From Akkermansiaceae bacterium (GTDB taxonomy: Bacteria > Verrucomicrobiota > Verrucomicrobiia > Verrucomicrobiales > Akkermansiaceae): 6,448 bases of DNA. Where the stretch lies: assembly GCA_025457805.1 (NCBI GenBank), contig JALOTR010000179.1, positions 1 through 6,448 of the forward strand. The letters are read 5' to 3'. Below, piece after piece: positions 6,272 to 6,448 of the stretch (position 1 is the first letter of the stretch; every line of letters begins with the position of its first letter). A program made the translations under genes and the position numbers. The notes below the pieces were generated by a model. It did no database searches, was not told the origin of the DNA, and saw nothing but the letters and a program-made list of their open reading frames with translations.

Positions 6272-6448
6272 CTACATTCCGGCCTCTGCGAGTCGTTCCG
6301 CCATCTCCGCTTTCTGCAATCCGAAGGTGAATTCGGAGAAATCTCCTGCCATCACGCCTGTGAGATTGTGTGAGGTCAGGCCGATTCGGTGATCGGTCAC
6401 GCGGGACTGCGGAAAGTTATAAGTGCGGATTTTGGCGGATCTATCGCC
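6272..6448 (-). CDS. prfA: Peptide chain release factor 1 (RF1), C-terminal 58 residues
   Basis: Class I release factor that reads UAA and UAG stop codons on the ribosome and triggers peptide release. Only the last 58 codons and a TAG stop are present; the rest, including the GGQ loop and the PxT codon-recognition region, lies beyond the right edge. The visible part starts with [23 protein letters not shown], split here as residues 2-12 and 13-24 of the fragment, which matches the conserved RF1 segment [12 protein letters not shown]2 instead has a GSQIRSY-type sequence and lacks NFPQ, so RF1 is clear. The end (about 25-58) is a variable helical tail. The TAG stop is one that RF1 itself reads. 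It lies upstream of the GT4 gene on the same strand with 192 bp between. Confidence 0.95.
   Translation of the reverse strand, partial: GDRSAKIRTYNFPQSRVTDHRIGLTSHNLTGVMAGDFSEFTFGLQKAEMAERLAEAGM

Noticed and set aside
6272..6448. Release factor 2 (prfB) for the right-edge fragment
   Set aside because: The segment [16 protein letters not shown] is the RF1 form; RF2 has a different sequence at this place.

Overview
The window holds four complete protein genes and the 3' end of a fifth, with high coding density, moderately high GC and few Shine-Dalgarno sequences. There is no tRNA, rRNA, CRISPR array or insertion sequence that I can recognise. The best guess at the source is a free-living Gram-negative bacterium of the Planctomycetota-Verrucomicrobiota-Chlamydiota group, most likely Verrucomicrobiota. 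The reasons are a NagB of the GRTGHIGFNEP type (which I recall from Bacteroidota and Verrucomicrobiota), a Sec-exported ClpP-like protein with a long coiled coil, and mostly SD-less starts. This placement is inference from memory of families, not a database result.

Layout, left to right. Positions 129-1379 (+) encode an exported ClpP/SppA-fold serine peptidase with a coiled-coil stalk; it ends in a strong rho-independent terminator (1407-1444). The other genes all lie on the minus strand and converge on it. Read in their own direction they are the 3' end of prfA (release factor 1, running off the right edge), a 192-bp gap, a 762-residue GT4-type glycosyltransferase with a C-terminal helical domain, a GH130-type glycosidase/phosphorylase overlapping it by ATGA, an 80-bp gap with a good sigma70-type promoter, and nagB (glucosamine-6-phosphate deaminase).

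How they may work together. The GT4 fusion and the GH130 protein are translationally coupled and almost certainly serve one glycan, one activity building and the other trimming or phosphorolysing it. The GT4 fold normally makes alpha (retaining) linkages whereas characterised GH130 enzymes act on beta-mannosides, so the actual sugar is an open question; this pair, with the unassigned helical domain, is the most interesting part of the window. NagB feeds amino sugar carbon into glycolysis and appears to have its own promoter, so its link to the pair may be only positional. The exported ClpP-like peptidase is the second notable item: the catalytic Ser-His-Asp can be placed, but no Clp ATPase could reach it outside the cytoplasm.
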